From G036327475 sp036327475 (lineage in GTDB: Bacteria; Pseudomonadota; Gammaproteobacteria; Enterobacterales; Enterobacteriaceae), in the NCBI RefSeq assembly GCF_036327475.1, contig NZ_CP132913.1, positions 1,054,001 to 1,118,000 of the forward strand: 64,000 bases of DNA. The letters run 5' to 3'. Shown one piece after another: positions 1 to 8,951 of this stretch. Each line of letters opens with the position of its first letter. Positions within the stretch are counted from its first letter, which is position 1. The notes under the pieces were generated by a model that worked only from the letters and a program-made list of their open reading frames with translations, was not told where the DNA came from and made no database searches. The position numbers and the translations under genes are program-made.

Positions 1-241
1 GGATCACGGAGTGCTCCTGCAGGTTATGGCCTTCACCGCCAATGTAGGAGGTGACCTCAAACCCATTGGTTAAACGGACGCGGCATACTTTGCGCAGTGC
101 GGAGTTCGGTTTTTTTGGGGTGGTGGTATATACGCGAGTACATACGCCACGTTTCTGCGGGCAGGAGTCAAGCGCCGGAACGTTGCTCTTCGCGACCTTC
201 ATGGAGCGCGGTTTGCGTACCAGTTGGTTAATCGTTGCCAT
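1..241 (-). CDS. rpsL: 30S ribosomal protein S12, 5' part (runs off the window)
   Basis: The first 80 codons of ribosomal protein S12, the decoding-centre protein of the 30S subunit, are present and uninterrupted, starting MATINQLVRKPR. The rest lies outside the window. The conserved loop TPKKPNSALRK is visible, with the wild-type lysine at residue 43 (Lys42 in mature E. coli numbering), the position whose change gives streptomycin resistance. The start ATG follows an AGGAG ribosome-binding site, 8 bases away. It is the first gene of the str operon, and its promoter is recognisable just upstream. Confidence 0.97.
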   Translation of the reverse strand, partial: MATINQLVRKPRSMKVAKSNVPALDSCPQKRGVCTRVYTTTPKKPNSALRKVCRVRLTNGFEVTSYIGGEGHNLQEHSVI

Positions 242-280
242 TCAATAAAGCTCCTGGTTTTCGTAAATACGTAATAAACC

Positions 281-300
281 GCCTCGTGATGCCACGAGGC
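281..300 (-). promoter_or_regulatory. Leader hairpin in the rpsL 5' untranslated region
   Basis: An 8-bp perfect inverted repeat (281-288 and 293-300, loop ATGC or its complement) sits between the promoter and the rpsL start and is followed by a short T-containing stretch. A hairpin occupies the same place in the E. coli leader as I remember it. Its role here, attenuation or transcript stability, is not shown by sequence. Confidence 0.5.
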
Positions 301-318
301 AAAGTACGAAGACGCAGG

Positions 319-347
319 ATTTTATGGCTGACGGATAAAGGTGTCAA
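319..347 (-). promoter_or_regulatory. Sigma-70 promoter of the rpsL (str) operon
   Basis: On the minus strand a perfect -35 box TTGACA (342-347) is followed after exactly 17 bases by TAAAAT (319-324). I recall the E. coli str promoter as having the same two hexamers and spacing. It lies between tusB and rpsL and reads toward rpsL. Confidence 0.85.
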
Positions 348-368
348 GAAATATACAACCCACTTGGC

Positions 369-656
369 CTACCACGCTATCTGCTGCGGCTGTTTTTCGG
401 TCAGCCTGACGAAATCATTATAACTGATTATCGCGATATTGGGCGAAAAATAAACAAATAATCCACGGGCGGCGATGTCGTTTTCCAGCGCGTACAACTC
501 CAGAGGTGAGGCGATCAGCGCGCGGGCGGCCGGCGTACCGCGCAGACCGGCAATAACGCCATCGGACAGCAGCAGCAGATCGTCACCGGTCTGCGCGGTA
601 CGCAGCAGCGCCGATAGATCGCAGGCATAGGGAGAGCGACTCAAGGTATACAACAT
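369..656 (-). CDS. tusB: TusB, sulfur-relay subunit for tRNA 2-thiouridine synthesis
   Basis: This 95-residue protein has the DsrH/TusB length and pattern (MLYTLSRSPYACDLSALLR). TusBCD takes persulfide sulfur from TusA and passes it via TusE to MnmA, which makes the 2-thiouridine of tRNA wobble positions in the cytoplasm. The gene is the last of tusD-tusC-tusB, 15 bases after tusC, and directly precedes the rpsL promoter as in E. coli. There is no internal disruption. The role of TusB inside the complex is structural in the known family. Confidence 0.93.
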   Translation of the reverse strand: MLYTLSRSPYACDLSALLRTAQTGDDLLLLSDGVIAGLRGTPAARALIASPLELYALENDIAARGLFVYFSPNIAIISYNDFVRLTEKQPQQIAW

Positions 657-671
657 GGGCGCCTTCCGGCG

Positions 672-1031
672 TTAAAACGTCAAAACGGTATCGTAGGCGG
701 CCAGACGCTGGCGTAAATCCGTCGCCGGCAGCCACTCGGCGTCCAGCACCCAGCCAGCGCCGGCACTCAGTCCGCGCTCCGTGGCCGAGTCAGCGCAGAG
801 ATAGAGCCTATTAACATCATACAGCGAGAGCACGCCGAAGGTGGCGACGAAGTCCCGCGCCAGAATTTGTGCCGGCTGCTGCTGAGGCAATAGTAGCAAT
901 ACGCCGTCGGCGATGAAAAAGACCCCGATATCTTCGGCCAGCGCTGAGGTGGCCAAGAGTGCGTCGAGCCCCTCCCGTCCGGCGGCGTCGCCGTGTGGCC
1001 CGTGGGTAAAAACAAAAGCGATGCGGTTCAT
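672..1031 (-). CDS. tusC: TusC, sulfur-relay subunit
   Basis: This is a DsrF/TusC-family protein of 119 residues starting MNRIAFVFTHGPHGDAAGR. The same frame stays open upstream to 1160, but the family start is the ATG at 1031, which falls 7 bases after tusD; upstream codons do not resemble the family. It forms the heterohexamer with TusB and TusD that feeds sulfur into mnm5s2U tRNA modification. The reading frame is complete and the spacing shows cotranscription with tusD and tusB. Confidence 0.92.
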   Translation of the reverse strand: MNRIAFVFTHGPHGDAAGREGLDALLATSALAEDIGVFFIADGVLLLLPQQQPAQILARDFVATFGVLSLYDVNRLYLCADSATERGLSAGAGWVLDAEWLPATDLRQRLAAYDTVLTF

Positions 1032-1038
1032 GGCGGCC

Positions 1039-1431
1039 TTAAAACTGAATAAAGCGATCGCAGTCGAGCACCGCCTGTGCCAGTGTGCCCAGGCCGCTGA
1101 GCTCGAAGCCAGGTTGAAGGTTATCACCGGCACGGTTTTGCAATGACGCCTGTATGACATCGGTCACGCCGCGGCGCAGGGCGGCGGCAACGCAGACATG
1201 CAGCATCACCCGATACCGCTGCGCCAGATCGTGCCAGGCGCGCACCAGATCCACCTCATCGCCGGCGGGCACACTCAGACGATTGGCGTTAGCAACGCCC
1301 TCTTGGTAAAAGAACACGGTGCCGAGACGGTGGCTGCATGCTAGCAGCGCCTGGGCGAACTGTAACGCACTGCTGGCGCGCTGGTTGCCATAAGCCGGTC
1401 CGGTTACCATCAGGCAGTAGTTCAGATTCAC
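1039..1431 (-). CDS. tusD: TusD, catalytic sulfurtransferase subunit
   Basis: This 130-residue DsrE/TusD protein carries the catalytic cysteine at residue 80 within CVAAALRRGV, corresponding to Cys78 of E. coli TusD, which accepts sulfur from TusA. The best start is the GTG at 1429-1431, preceded by a CAGGAG site. The start overlaps the ancestral stop of yheO by one base (TAGTG), the tight junction expected in the yheO-tusDCB arrangement. All three tus genes are intact although yheO, immediately upstream, is broken. Confidence 0.93.
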   Translation of the reverse strand: MNLNYCLMVTGPAYGNQRASSALQFAQALLACSHRLGTVFFYQEGVANANRLSVPAGDEVDLVRAWHDLAQRYRVMLHVCVAAALRRGVTDVIQASLQNRAGDNLQPGFELSGLGTLAQAVLDCDRFIQF

Positions 1432-2143
1432 TACTCCTGCCCTACAAAATCGCCACTTTTAAACTGACGGATATGCAGATACACCGTGTCCTTGGAGATA
1501 TTGGGCCTATCGAAGACCTAATTGATGGTATTCTTGATGTCAAAGATGCCTTTTTGTGCAAATTAAGCGCGATCTGTCGATTTTTGGCGTTGTTGTATAC
1601 GTTGTGATCAGCGCTGACTTCCTCGATAGTGAACTCCAGCGCTTGCGCCACCAGATCGTCCAGCGAGGAGACAACATTCACTGAGATCGCGATGTCCTGC
1701 ATTTTCGGAGAAATAAGCGTTTGCATAATCTGCGAGAACAACGCGTCCAAATTCATATTGATGCACAAAAGCCCTATCATACATTGCTCGCGGTTGCGGA
1801 TAGCAATGGTGACGGATTTCATCAGGACGTCGTTTTTCGCCAGGGTGAAGTAGGTGCGGGAAACACTGCTGTCCTCACCGGCCATGTCATGCAGCATGCG
1901 CAGTGCCAGAGCCGAGATCGGTGACCCCACTTTACGTCCGGTATGTTCGCCATTAGCGATACGCACAGCCGAACATTTCAGGTCCTCCAGGGAGTGCAAT
2001 ACAATCTCGTAATGTTCGCTAATAAGCATCGCCAGGCCGTCCACGACGGCCTCATAAGAGGCGAGAATTTCATTATTCATGAAAGGACGTTCGTTCAGTA
2101 AATCCAACTCCCTTGAATCAGAATGTGGGAGAGACGTATACAT
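1431..2143 (-). pseudogene. yheO: yheO, PAS/HTH transcriptional regulator, broken
   Basis: About 190 codons match YheO, including the stretches LASYEAVVDGLAMLIS and RIANGEHTGRKVGSPI. The frame is then lost at an AAAAA run after residues NLH. In the next frame the helix-turn-helix end resumes (ISKDTVYLHIRQFKSGDF) and ends at a TAG that touches the tusD start. One base appears deleted, and a second in-frame TAG lies in the distal part where the family has glutamine. The DNA-binding end is therefore not made. The PAS-like half could still be translated as a fusion with 45 shifted residues. Confidence 0.88.
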
Positions 2144-2400
2144 GTGGAAGTACCACCCGTGGTTGTGAATCGGCCGAGACAGTATTGGGCAGATTTGGTT
2201 GTAATTCTGTTATTCGGCGGCTAGTCTAGCAAATCCGGTGAGATGCTTCCTTGTGTTTGGTGAGATTTTTATCATTCCGTATGGATATCATCCACCCGCG
2301 CTGCCAAGGGCGGGCGCGCTGGCCAGCAGGGCGCCTAAAATCATCACCGATGGCCTACATGACGCTCACGGACGGCGGGCCGTTGGTAGTAACGGTAATC

Positions 2401-3222
2401 TTATTTTTGCTGCGCGCCCACGTCGGGAGCCTGCCCGTCCTCTCCGGTCGCCGGTTTGATATCGAGCAGATCGATATCAAACACCAACGTGGAGTTGGCC
2501 GGGATGCCGGGAACGTCGGTTTTTCCATACGCCTGCTCAGGTGGAAGAACCAGATGGATTTTTCCTCCTTTCTTGATGTGCTTCAAACCTTCTGTCCAGC
2601 CGGGGATGACGCCGTCCAGGCGGAAGGAGAGCGGCTCGCTGCGTTTATAGGAGTTGTCGAATTCCGTTCCGTCGACCAGGGCGCCTTTGTAGTTCACGAC
2701 TACGGTATCGCTGTTGGTCGGCGCGCTGCCGATGCCAGCTTTATCGACTTTATACAGTACGCCGTTGGTAGTTTTCTTCACGCCCTTCTGCTTGGCATAG
2801 TCTTCGCGGTATTTGTCGCCCTTGGCGGCGTTGTCCTTGGCTTCCTGCTCCATTTTGGTCTTGGCAGCCTGCTTGACGTGTTCCTCAAAGCTTTGCAGCG
2901 TGGCTTCAATCTCTTTGTCGGACAGCTTGTTATTGTTACCGAAGGCGTCCTGAACGCCGGAGATCATCTGACCTTTATCTAGCTTTATCCCGAGTTTTTC
3001 CTGCTCTTTCATCGAGTTATTCATGTAATGCCCCAAGGAGGCACCCAGCGCATAGGCGGTCTGATCTTCGCTGCTTTTGAATTTGTTCAAAATGGAACTG
3101 GCAGGCACGGTGGTTGCCGGCTGGATGGCGCTTGGCGCCGTATCGGCGGCCAGAGCGCTACTTGTGTTAAGGGCAAGTGCTATAGTAGAGGCTAGCAGCG
3201 ATACTTTAATCAATGATTTCAT
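2401..3222 (-). CDS. fkpA: FkpA, periplasmic FKBP-type prolyl isomerase and chaperone
   Basis: This 273-residue protein is close to E. coli FkpA (270). A signal peptide covers residues 1-25 with an ALA cleavage motif. An alpha-helical dimerisation domain runs to about residue 150, and a C-terminal FKBP domain contains VVVNYKGALVDGTEFDNS and PPEQAYGK. FkpA folds and protects envelope proteins. It stands alone on the minus strand between two pseudogenes (yheO and slyX/slyD). A sigma-E-like promoter can be seen upstream. It is the only one of the local isomerases, fkpA, slyD and ppiA, that is intact. Confidence 0.96.
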   Translation of the reverse strand: MKSLIKVSLLASTIALALNTSSALAADTAPSAIQPATTVPASSILNKFKSSEDQTAYALGASLGHYMNNSMKEQEKLGIKLDKGQMISGVQDAFGNNNKLSDKEIEATLQSFEEHVKQAAKTKMEQEAKDNAAKGDKYREDYAKQKGVKKTTNGVLYKVDKAGIGSAPTNSDTVVVNYKGALVDGTEFDNSYKRSEPLSFRLDGVIPGWTEGLKHIKKGGKIHLVLPPEQAYGKTDVPGIPANSTLVFDIDLLDIKPATGEDGQAPDVGAQQK

Positions 3223-3336
3223 AAATCTTCATTTTCCTGGAATAGCGGTCCCGGTGTTGATAGTAAAGTCAGACAAAGTACTATAGCTGTGAGCATAAAG
3301 GCAACACAATCGCTATGCTGGTTGATTAACGCTTTC

Positions 3337-3361
3337 TTGGACTTTTTTACAACAAGAAGTT
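3337..3361 (-). promoter_or_regulatory. Possible sigma-E promoter of fkpA
   Basis: On the minus strand AACTT (3357-3361) and TCCAA (3337-3341) are 15 bases apart. This resembles the extracytoplasmic-stress consensus GGAACTT with a TCTAA-like -10. E. coli fkpA is a known sigma-E target. The match is partial and the leader would be about 110 bases, so this is a suggestion only. Confidence 0.35.
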
Positions 3362-3540
3362 TTCTGATAATGCACTTTCATTACGTTTCGGTTTAGTATC
3401 ACCGCCTAATAATGACCTTTATGCGAATGATCCGCGCAAGGCAAGGTAGAATCTACCGGGATTGCCCGCGTGAAGCAACCGCGAAATGGGAACGATGAGA
3501 CGCCGGTTTCATTAGTCTTGATCGGCAGCAAGAAGAGAAA

Positions 3541-3734
3541 ATGATGGAACAATCGTGGCTGAAACAACGTCTGGAATTATTAATGCTGAGGAACTGAATC
3601 AGTCGCTGGCGCCCCACCAGCGCGATATCAGCCAGCTACGGGAGCAGTTACGCTCTGTTGTCGAATAAGTTGCGCGCACAGAACACCTCGCTTATCACTT
3701 CGCAAAGCGAAGAAACGCTACACCCCATTACTGA
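3541..3734 (+). pseudogene. slyX: slyX relic
   Basis: Reading in two frames gives the small coiled-coil protein SlyX: an ATG start with MEQSWLKQRLE, then a shifted EELNQSLAPHQRDISQLREQ, then a further shift to LLSNKLRAQN and SQSEETL, with a final CAT TAC TGA like the PHY end of E. coli SlyX. At least two frameshifts are needed over 64 codons, so the gene is dead. Its place next to slyD on the opposite strand is the E. coli arrangement. Confidence 0.8.
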
Positions 3735-3745
3735 GCGGGTGGGGC

Positions 3746-4263
3746 TCATGACGTAGACCGGACAGGCCCGGCGCCGGCCACGCTTTGTGGCAGCGGCAAC
3801 CACTGTTTCATGCTCATATGCTCATGTTCATGAGCATGTTCACCATAAACATGACCGTGCACCAGTTCTTCCTCAATCGCTTCACGCACGGCGATGAAGG
3901 CGTCCGCATGGAAGTTCAATTTCGGCGATTTCCAATCGGGACCTGGCCCTGATCGCACTAAGAAACGCATTCCCAGTTCCAGTTCGTCGACACCCATAAA
4001 CTAAACATCTTTACGCGCTGCGCCAGATTTCATCGTAGGGGCCGTGGCATCGTTGGCTTCTATCAAAAATGTCGCTCGTGGCGCGATCTTCCAGCATTTT
4101 CCAGCCCTGGAAATCAACGAGGCATGATCGTGCGGGTACTCCAACGGTGCGCTCACCGGGGGTTCATCGACCAACAATACATCGTCTTCTATCCTCAACT
4201 GACAGACCAGATTGACCACCCGATCTTTGGAGTACCCGCACGATCATGCCTCTCTACTTTCAT
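3746..4263 (-). pseudogene. slyD: slyD relic (metal-binding FKBP prolyl isomerase)
   Basis: Pieces of SlyD occur in order: VVNLVCQLRIEDDVLLVDE, PPVSAPLEYPHDHASLIS, MGVDELELGMRFL, and a decayed histidine-rich end GHVYGEHAHEHEH. The middle of the FKBP domain is deleted and the cysteine-rich nickel-binding tail is gone. Between codon 3 (ATGAAAGTA) and the K-D that should follow, a 24-base sequence is inserted that is the exact reverse complement of slyD codons about 110 bases downstream. SlyD assists nickel insertion into hydrogenases in E. coli. A nickel permease in this window (16.7 kb) is dead too. Confidence 0.88.
4119..4252. repeat. 24-bp perfect inverted duplication inside slyD
   Basis: Bases 4119-4142 and 4229-4252 are perfect reverse complements, with 86 bases between them. 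The inner copy encodes the slyD residues EYPHDHASL. The outer copy is inserted near the slyD start codon and has no counterpart in slyD homologues, which shows which copy is derived. Confidence 0.9.
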
Positions 4264-4384
4264 AATATTCCCCCATAATATTCCCCATTGAAAACTAATT
4301 TGGCGCTGATTCTAACCAAAAACCGCACGTATGTAAGCTTTAGCCATAAAAGTGGTCAATTTAGCCATGTGGTCAATCATGCTA

Positions 4385-4582
4385 CTCCGGATGAAAATAC
4401 CGATAATGTGTTCCTTATCTGGTCTTTCACGCCAATCCTTTCGTCATCCTACCACTGGTTATAGCCGCATTTGACGTAACTCACCCGATCACTATTCTCC
4501 TCGCGCTATACCGCCAGTATGTTGCCGCTGTGGCAGCTGGGGCATGTAGCGCCAGCGTAAAGTGTTTATGCTTTACCATCAT
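4385..4582 (-). pseudogene. yheV: yheV relic
   Basis: A short minus-strand relic begins ATGATGGTAAAG followed by a decayed zinc-ribbon-like stretch, and ends with residues resembling the YheV terminus (HIIGIF in one frame, HPE in the next). In-frame stops and shifts interrupt it. Position between slyD and kefB agrees with E. coli. The zinc ribbon cysteines cannot be traced with certainty. Confidence 0.55.
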
Positions 4583-4757
4583 CGTGTCGTTTCCCCTGTT
4601 GCTCATCCTCGCCACAACCGTCGAGCAGCCTGCGTTCCTACTACATCTACATCTCGCGCTGGAAAATGTCCTCCAGCTCGCGCCGCGCTTCCATAACGCG
4701 CGAACTGTGCCGCCCCTTCCTTGTGGTTGAGGCATCAATTCATGGAGTATACGCATA

Positions 4758-4779
4758 TTCGCTAGCACCAGCTAGCGAA
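4758..4779. repeat. 9-bp inverted repeat with 4-base loop in kefB relic
   Basis: Bases 4758-4766 and 4771-4779 are perfect reverse complements around the loop ACCA. It lies in decayed kefB sequence with no T-run on either side, so it is unlikely to be a terminator. Confidence 0.6.
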
Positions 4780-4820
4780 AGTGTTGCTGCGACCGGCACA
4801 ACGATTGCAGCACCTTGCGC

Positions 4821-4844
4821 CCAACTCCAGCGCGCTGGAGTTGG
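4821..4844. repeat. 24-bp perfect palindrome in kefB relic
   Basis: CCAACTCCAGCG is followed immediately by its exact reverse complement, without a spacer. It is embedded in the end of the dead kefB gene, where no regulator site is expected. It probably arose by template switching, although a binding site cannot be excluded from sequence. Confidence 0.85.
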
Positions 4845-4923
4845 TTTCGCGTAAAAATCACGACACGTCGGCCTGCAGGAACTCATGCGTTTCAACGCGC
4901 CCGTACGCACCAGCATCTGCAAA

Positions 4924-4951
4924 ATAGGGAGAATACTATAGGGAGAATACT
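4924..4951. repeat. 14-bp tandem duplication in kefB relic
   Basis: The unit ATAGGGAGAATACT occurs twice head to tail. It is one of several short tandem duplications in pseudogene sequence of this window. Confidence 0.9.
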
Positions 4952-5924
4952 ACTGGCAAAGGTGGATAATAGCCATATTATTCGGACGTGTTGGCTGTGA
5001 TGCGCAACAGGCTGACAACGCCGATATCACGATCAAGTACCGTATGCGCGTTTTATTCGCCATGCATAGGCCCATCACTTGCGAGACGGCCCAGGATACG
5101 ATCGACAGATCGTATTGTTAACAGCGTGGTAATCATCGACAATGTGACAATCATCAGCAATAACGATAATTGACGCCGGTAAGGATTTTCTGCACCGAGA
5201 CGCAGGCGAAAACCCCATAGCCGCGCCAGGATATAAATAGCGTGCCTTTTATCGCGACCAGATATGGCGACCTCACCAGCATCGTCAGCACGTGCACATA
5301 CAAAGCGCCGAGATTCAGCGCCATCCCGACCAAAATGCCGGTAGCAGAAACTTCTCGCACATTCGCCGAGGCGATATAGCGAAACAGCAGACGCAGAGCA
5401 GATAGCGCCCGCCCACCAGCATGCCGAAAACACCTCTAGCTTGATGCCGACTTTCATCCAATCCCAGTGGGCCGCCGTCGGAAAGAAATGTGATAAACGA
5501 CAGCGTCGGGATCACAGGCATATCCTGAAATAGTAACACTGAAAAACCCAGTTTGCCCAGTCGATGCCCGACAATAAGCGCTGCCTGCCAGCGCATGCTG
5601 GAAAAGCAAGCGCAGCCCACAGCAACGCCGTGAATAGCTACCTGCTCGGCGCCGACACTGAATATCGAATGTCGTAAATGTCAGAGCTTGGCGGGGTTCA
5701 GTTTCAGGACGATGATGGACATCAAAGGACCACCCCAACTCCGAGAAATGCAGGATCTTATCGATATCGCGAATAAAATCCAGATCCAATGCGCCGGGGC
5801 CGATGGCGATGCCGGCAGCGAGGTACCTTGGCGTCGATGCCGAGCTGTTGTGCGATAGGCGCCGCCACCACCGCGGTAAAAAGAAACAGCAGCATCGCAA
5901 CCAGAAAAGGAGGGACTACTCTCC

Positions 5925-6400
5925 TGCCATTCACCATCCGACGATAACGGCAACGATAGCCAGCGCGCATATTCGCTGGCTCTGCAGGCGAGGCGTGCCG
6001 CACCCTGGCGCAGCGCCCAATAAATAACATCGGCGACTGCCAGTGCATACGGCACAGCGCAGCGAACAGGGCAAAAGGACGTAGGAATCCGCCATCTCCA
6101 CTTCTAACGCGCTGCTGGTCGATGGGCACCCCAGCATCGCCGGTGGTGATACTGACCGCTAGTGTTGGTCAGCACGCGTCTAGCCACCCTTTGAGCAACA
6201 CGGTACAGCTGTAGGTGTATAACAGATGCCCACAATCACCTGGTGATCGTGCGGCATATCGATAAAAAAATTCGAATAGTGCGTATACATCATGTACGGT
6301 GACATGACTGAGTGTAGCTGCAGCCTTGAGTAACACCTGGTCGCTACTGAATCCTGGGCCTCAGAATGCGCGCACAACAGCAAAATTTTCGGCAGCTCAA
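5925..6400 (-). pseudogene. kefG: kefG relic (KefB ancillary quinone oxidoreductase)
   Basis: Fragments of KefG are readable: AHSEAQDSVATR, YTHYSNFFIDMPHDHQVIV, CRMHWQSPM, and EYARWLSLPLSSDG at the C-terminus. At least four frame changes separate them, and the flavodoxin-like core between about residues 70 and 120 is shortened. KefG activates KefB; the two relics abut with the kefG end merging into the kefB start, as in the intact operon. Confidence 0.82.
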
Positions 6401-6535
6401 AGATAACTCCCCTTCAAAGCGTAGTCAGGAAGCAGGATTTCCGCCACCATGCTCATGCTTCGCAAAGATAATATCATGACGCGATATCCCGTTTAACATT
6501 CAACGAAATTTAACATACTCCAACGACGGCACTTT

Positions 6536-7971
6536 ATGATTGCTTTCTCCTTGTTGACAATTCGTCGCGGTACACCGCGTACTGATGGATATAACGCCAC
6601 AGCCACGGTCAACCCGTGGCACAAGTCGGGCTGGGTTGGCAAAACGGCTGCGGCAAATCCACGCAGCTATCGTTGTTGAAACAAGAATGCAGGATGTCGA
6701 CAGCGTCAACCTGATCGCGAACTGGGCGATGGCCTAGGTTAATCAAGGGACCCACCCTTGACGTGCCGGCACTGGAGTTATGTTAGATGGCGATCTGGAA
6801 TATCGGTCAGTTTAAATCTGAATCACTTGCTGCCAATGAAAATGATGGTCATACCATTGCCACGCTACACGAAAAACTGGACACTATCGACGCTTGGACC
6901 ATTCGCGTCCGTACCGCCAGCCTTTTGAGCGGTCTGAGCTTCAGCCAGCCCAGCGACGAAGGCCGGTACCGCTTTACTCCGGCGGCTGGCGCATGCGTCT
7001 TAATCCCGTGCAAACACTGCTGTGCCTGGTTTGATCTGCTGTTGCTGACGAGCCGACCAACCATTTGGATTTTGATGCAGTCATCTGATTGAAAAGTGGC
7101 TAAGAAATTACCCGGGTACGTTTATTTTGATTGCCCACGATCGCGACTTTCTCGATCCTATCATCAATCGGGTGCTATACATATCGACCAACAGACCCTA
7201 AATGAATATACCGGTAACTGCTCGTCGTTTGAGAAGCAGCGCGCCGCCAAACTAGTGCAACAACAGTTGCTCTACCAGCATCAGCAGGAAAAGTGGCGCA
7301 TTTGCAGTACTACATTGATCGCTTCCGCGACAAGGCAACCAAAACCAAAATAGAGTTTCTCGCCCCGGCACATGTGGATAATCCCTTTCGATTTAGTTTC
7401 CGCGCGCTGGAAATTTTCCTAATCCGCGGCTCATAGCCTGATTTTACGCTCCATCAAGCTCATTTTATACCCGGTTCACGCATCGGTCTACTGGGACGCA
7501 ACGGTGCCGGTAAATCGATGCTTCTTATCAAGCTCCTGCTCGTTCCTCTGCTGCCACAGTCGGGTGACGGTGTCGCTGGAGAAAGGTATCAAGATTGGCT
7601 ACTTCGCCAAGCACCAAGTTGGAGTTTTGCGCACCGATGAAATGCTGCTGCAACACCTTTGGGCGGCTTCGGCTTTCAGGGCGATAAAGTCACCAACCAG
7701 ACAGCGCGTTTTTTCGGCGGTGAGAAAGTGTGGCTGGTGCTGGCGCTGATTGTCGCGTTCACCAAAGTGCTTATCGATTTCGATGGCACGCTGGTAGTCG
7801 TCTCCCACGATCGCCATCTACCGCACTCCACCATCGATAAATTTTACCTAAAGCGCCCGCAAAAGCGAACTGAGCGACTGCCTGCAACGGTAAGGGAATT
7901 GAAATCGGCGCCGGCGGAAGTGGAGTTAGGCTGGCTGAGAAGTCCAGGAACAGTTGGACACACTGTTGTAG
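6536..7971 (+). pseudogene. yheS: yheS relic (ABC-F ATPase)
   Basis: The ABC-F protein YheS can be followed from its start (MIAFSLLTIRRG) through a frame-broken first P-loop (NGCGKST), NDGHTIATLHEKLDTIDAW, a first LLLLTSRPTN where LLLLDEPTN is expected, YTGNCSSFEKQRA, a second P-loop LLGRNGAGKS, LGGFGFQGDKVTNQ and VVSHDRHL, ending near QLDTLL. Several deletions shorten it by about 470 bases relative to an intact gene of about 637 codons. Both nucleotide-binding sites are interrupted, so no functional ribosome-associated ATPase is made. Confidence 0.88.
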
Positions 7972-8537
7972 ACGTTAGCGCAAAAAATAGTTGCGCTCAG
8001 CGTCATACCAGCATTGCGCAGACCGCAGGCGACTCAATGTCGCCACACAGACTGAGCGCGCTCAGCGCCAAATCAGCAGCACGCAGGCCACGATCAGCAA
8101 TCCCATTGGCCAGAACGAAAGCGCCCAAGCCCGCCGCCCTTTCAGCGGCCGACCGATCACCCTACCAAGCACGAGCCAGACGGGCGCTAGAGGACGATAT
8201 TGACGGCGGCGATGCCGATGCATTCGCGATCACCGACCCAGCGAACCACGCTTTCGGATGGAGAAATTGTATGTCTTGATAAAATGGCACCAACTTTTAG
8301 CGTAAAATGCAGGGCGTAAAGGGTGATGAGACTGCCGACACCACAAGCCCGACAACAGCATGCACTGCATGCCAAGCACCAACGGCATGGGACGCAAAAG
8401 GCCGACATGGGCGGCCGATAAAACAGACCCAACTCCATCTCCACATATCCCGTACTATATCCCGCACTATTGCTCCCGACCATTCGGTGAAAGTTCGTCA
8501 CGCTTCACCCCGGACCACCGCCGGAGAAATATCGAAA
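7972..8537. other. Gap; decayed membrane-protein-like sequence, not identified
   Basis: E. coli has yheT here on the plus strand, but I cannot find its alpha/beta-hydrolase motifs. On the minus strand, broken frames give hydrophobic stretches such as VWLVLGRVIGRPLKGRRAW and LSFWPMGLLIVACVLLIWR (about 8085-8200) and LITLYALHFTLKVGA (about 8290-8330). These look like transmembrane segments of a lost transporter or acyltransferase. A 7-bp hairpin lies at 7977-7997. No gene can be named. Confidence 0.4.
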
Positions 8538-8783
8538 ATAATCATTCCATGGGAGGGGTTGTCCCGCCACGTTATATAATTTGAGCGAATCGTTCACGTT
8601 ATATAATTTGAGCGAATCGTTTGTGCTGCGCGAGAACACAGATTATGGCGAGTGGGAACAAAGCCTGCAACAGAAGGTAGCGGATGTGTTACGCCAGGTG
8701 CAGTCCGGCGAAGCGGTGCTGACGTGGTCAGAGTTGCATGAAAGCATTAGTATCATACGCGCGGTCAGTTCTGCCCCGATTAG
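8538..8783 (+). pseudogene. yheU: yheU relic
   Basis: YheU is recognisable as IIPWEGLS, then in the next frame NLSESFVLRENTDYGEWEQ and VADVLRQVQSGEAVLTWSEL, followed by another shift before RGQF and a stop at 8781. A 27-bp tandem duplication sits at the first frame change. The conserved middle block is still open, and a spurious frame extends to 8919. E. coli YheU is a 72-residue protein of unknown function. Confidence 0.8.
8568..8621. repeat. 27-bp tandem duplication in yheU
   Basis: Bases 8568-8594 are repeated exactly at 8595-8621. The duplicated unit covers the region where YheU residues R-H-V and NLSES should join, and a single inserted T puts the two sides in different frames. Confidence 0.92.
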
Positions 8784-8951
8784 CGACGGCGATGCAGCTC
8801 TCCCCGCCGCTGCCTCGACCGGCCCTGGCGTCCGCATGGCGGAAACAAGCAAGCCTGCGGTGGTCCTGCAGCGCCAAAATGTGATAACAATAACTTTCGG
8901 CCGCCCGCACGTCATATGACAGAGGTTATCAATACTATTAAGGTCTCATCT

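Larger units (their letters stand above)
4590..5930 (-). pseudogene. kefB: kefB relic (glutathione-gated K+/H+ antiporter)
   Basis: Many short collinear matches to KefB survive in different frames: LLFLFTAVVAAPIAQQLGI (N-terminus), AAGIAIGP, DKILHFSELG, GKLGFSVLLFQD, FGMLVGGRYLL, TLSMITTLL, and near the end NMRILHELMP. The C-terminal NAD-binding (TrkA-N) domain is mostly gone. The relic spans about 1.3 kb, against 1.8 kb for an intact gene, with numerous frameshifts. KefB is an inner-membrane potassium efflux system protecting against electrophiles. Its ancillary protein gene kefG, directly upstream, is equally decayed. Confidence 0.85.

Noticed and set aside
1629..1853. Plus-strand frames within yheO, rpe, recQ, uvrD and other genes with convincing length
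   Set aside because: They are antisense to clear protein families and carry no family match or ribosome-binding site.
3541..4263. Divergent slyX/slyD considered as a toxin-antitoxin-like pair
   Set aside because: Both match known E. coli neighbours in order and orientation, and both are broken.
8581..8919. A 112-codon open frame as a novel small protein
   Set aside because: Its core is yheU read past a frameshift; codons after about residue 57 are non-homologous read-through created by a 1-base change.
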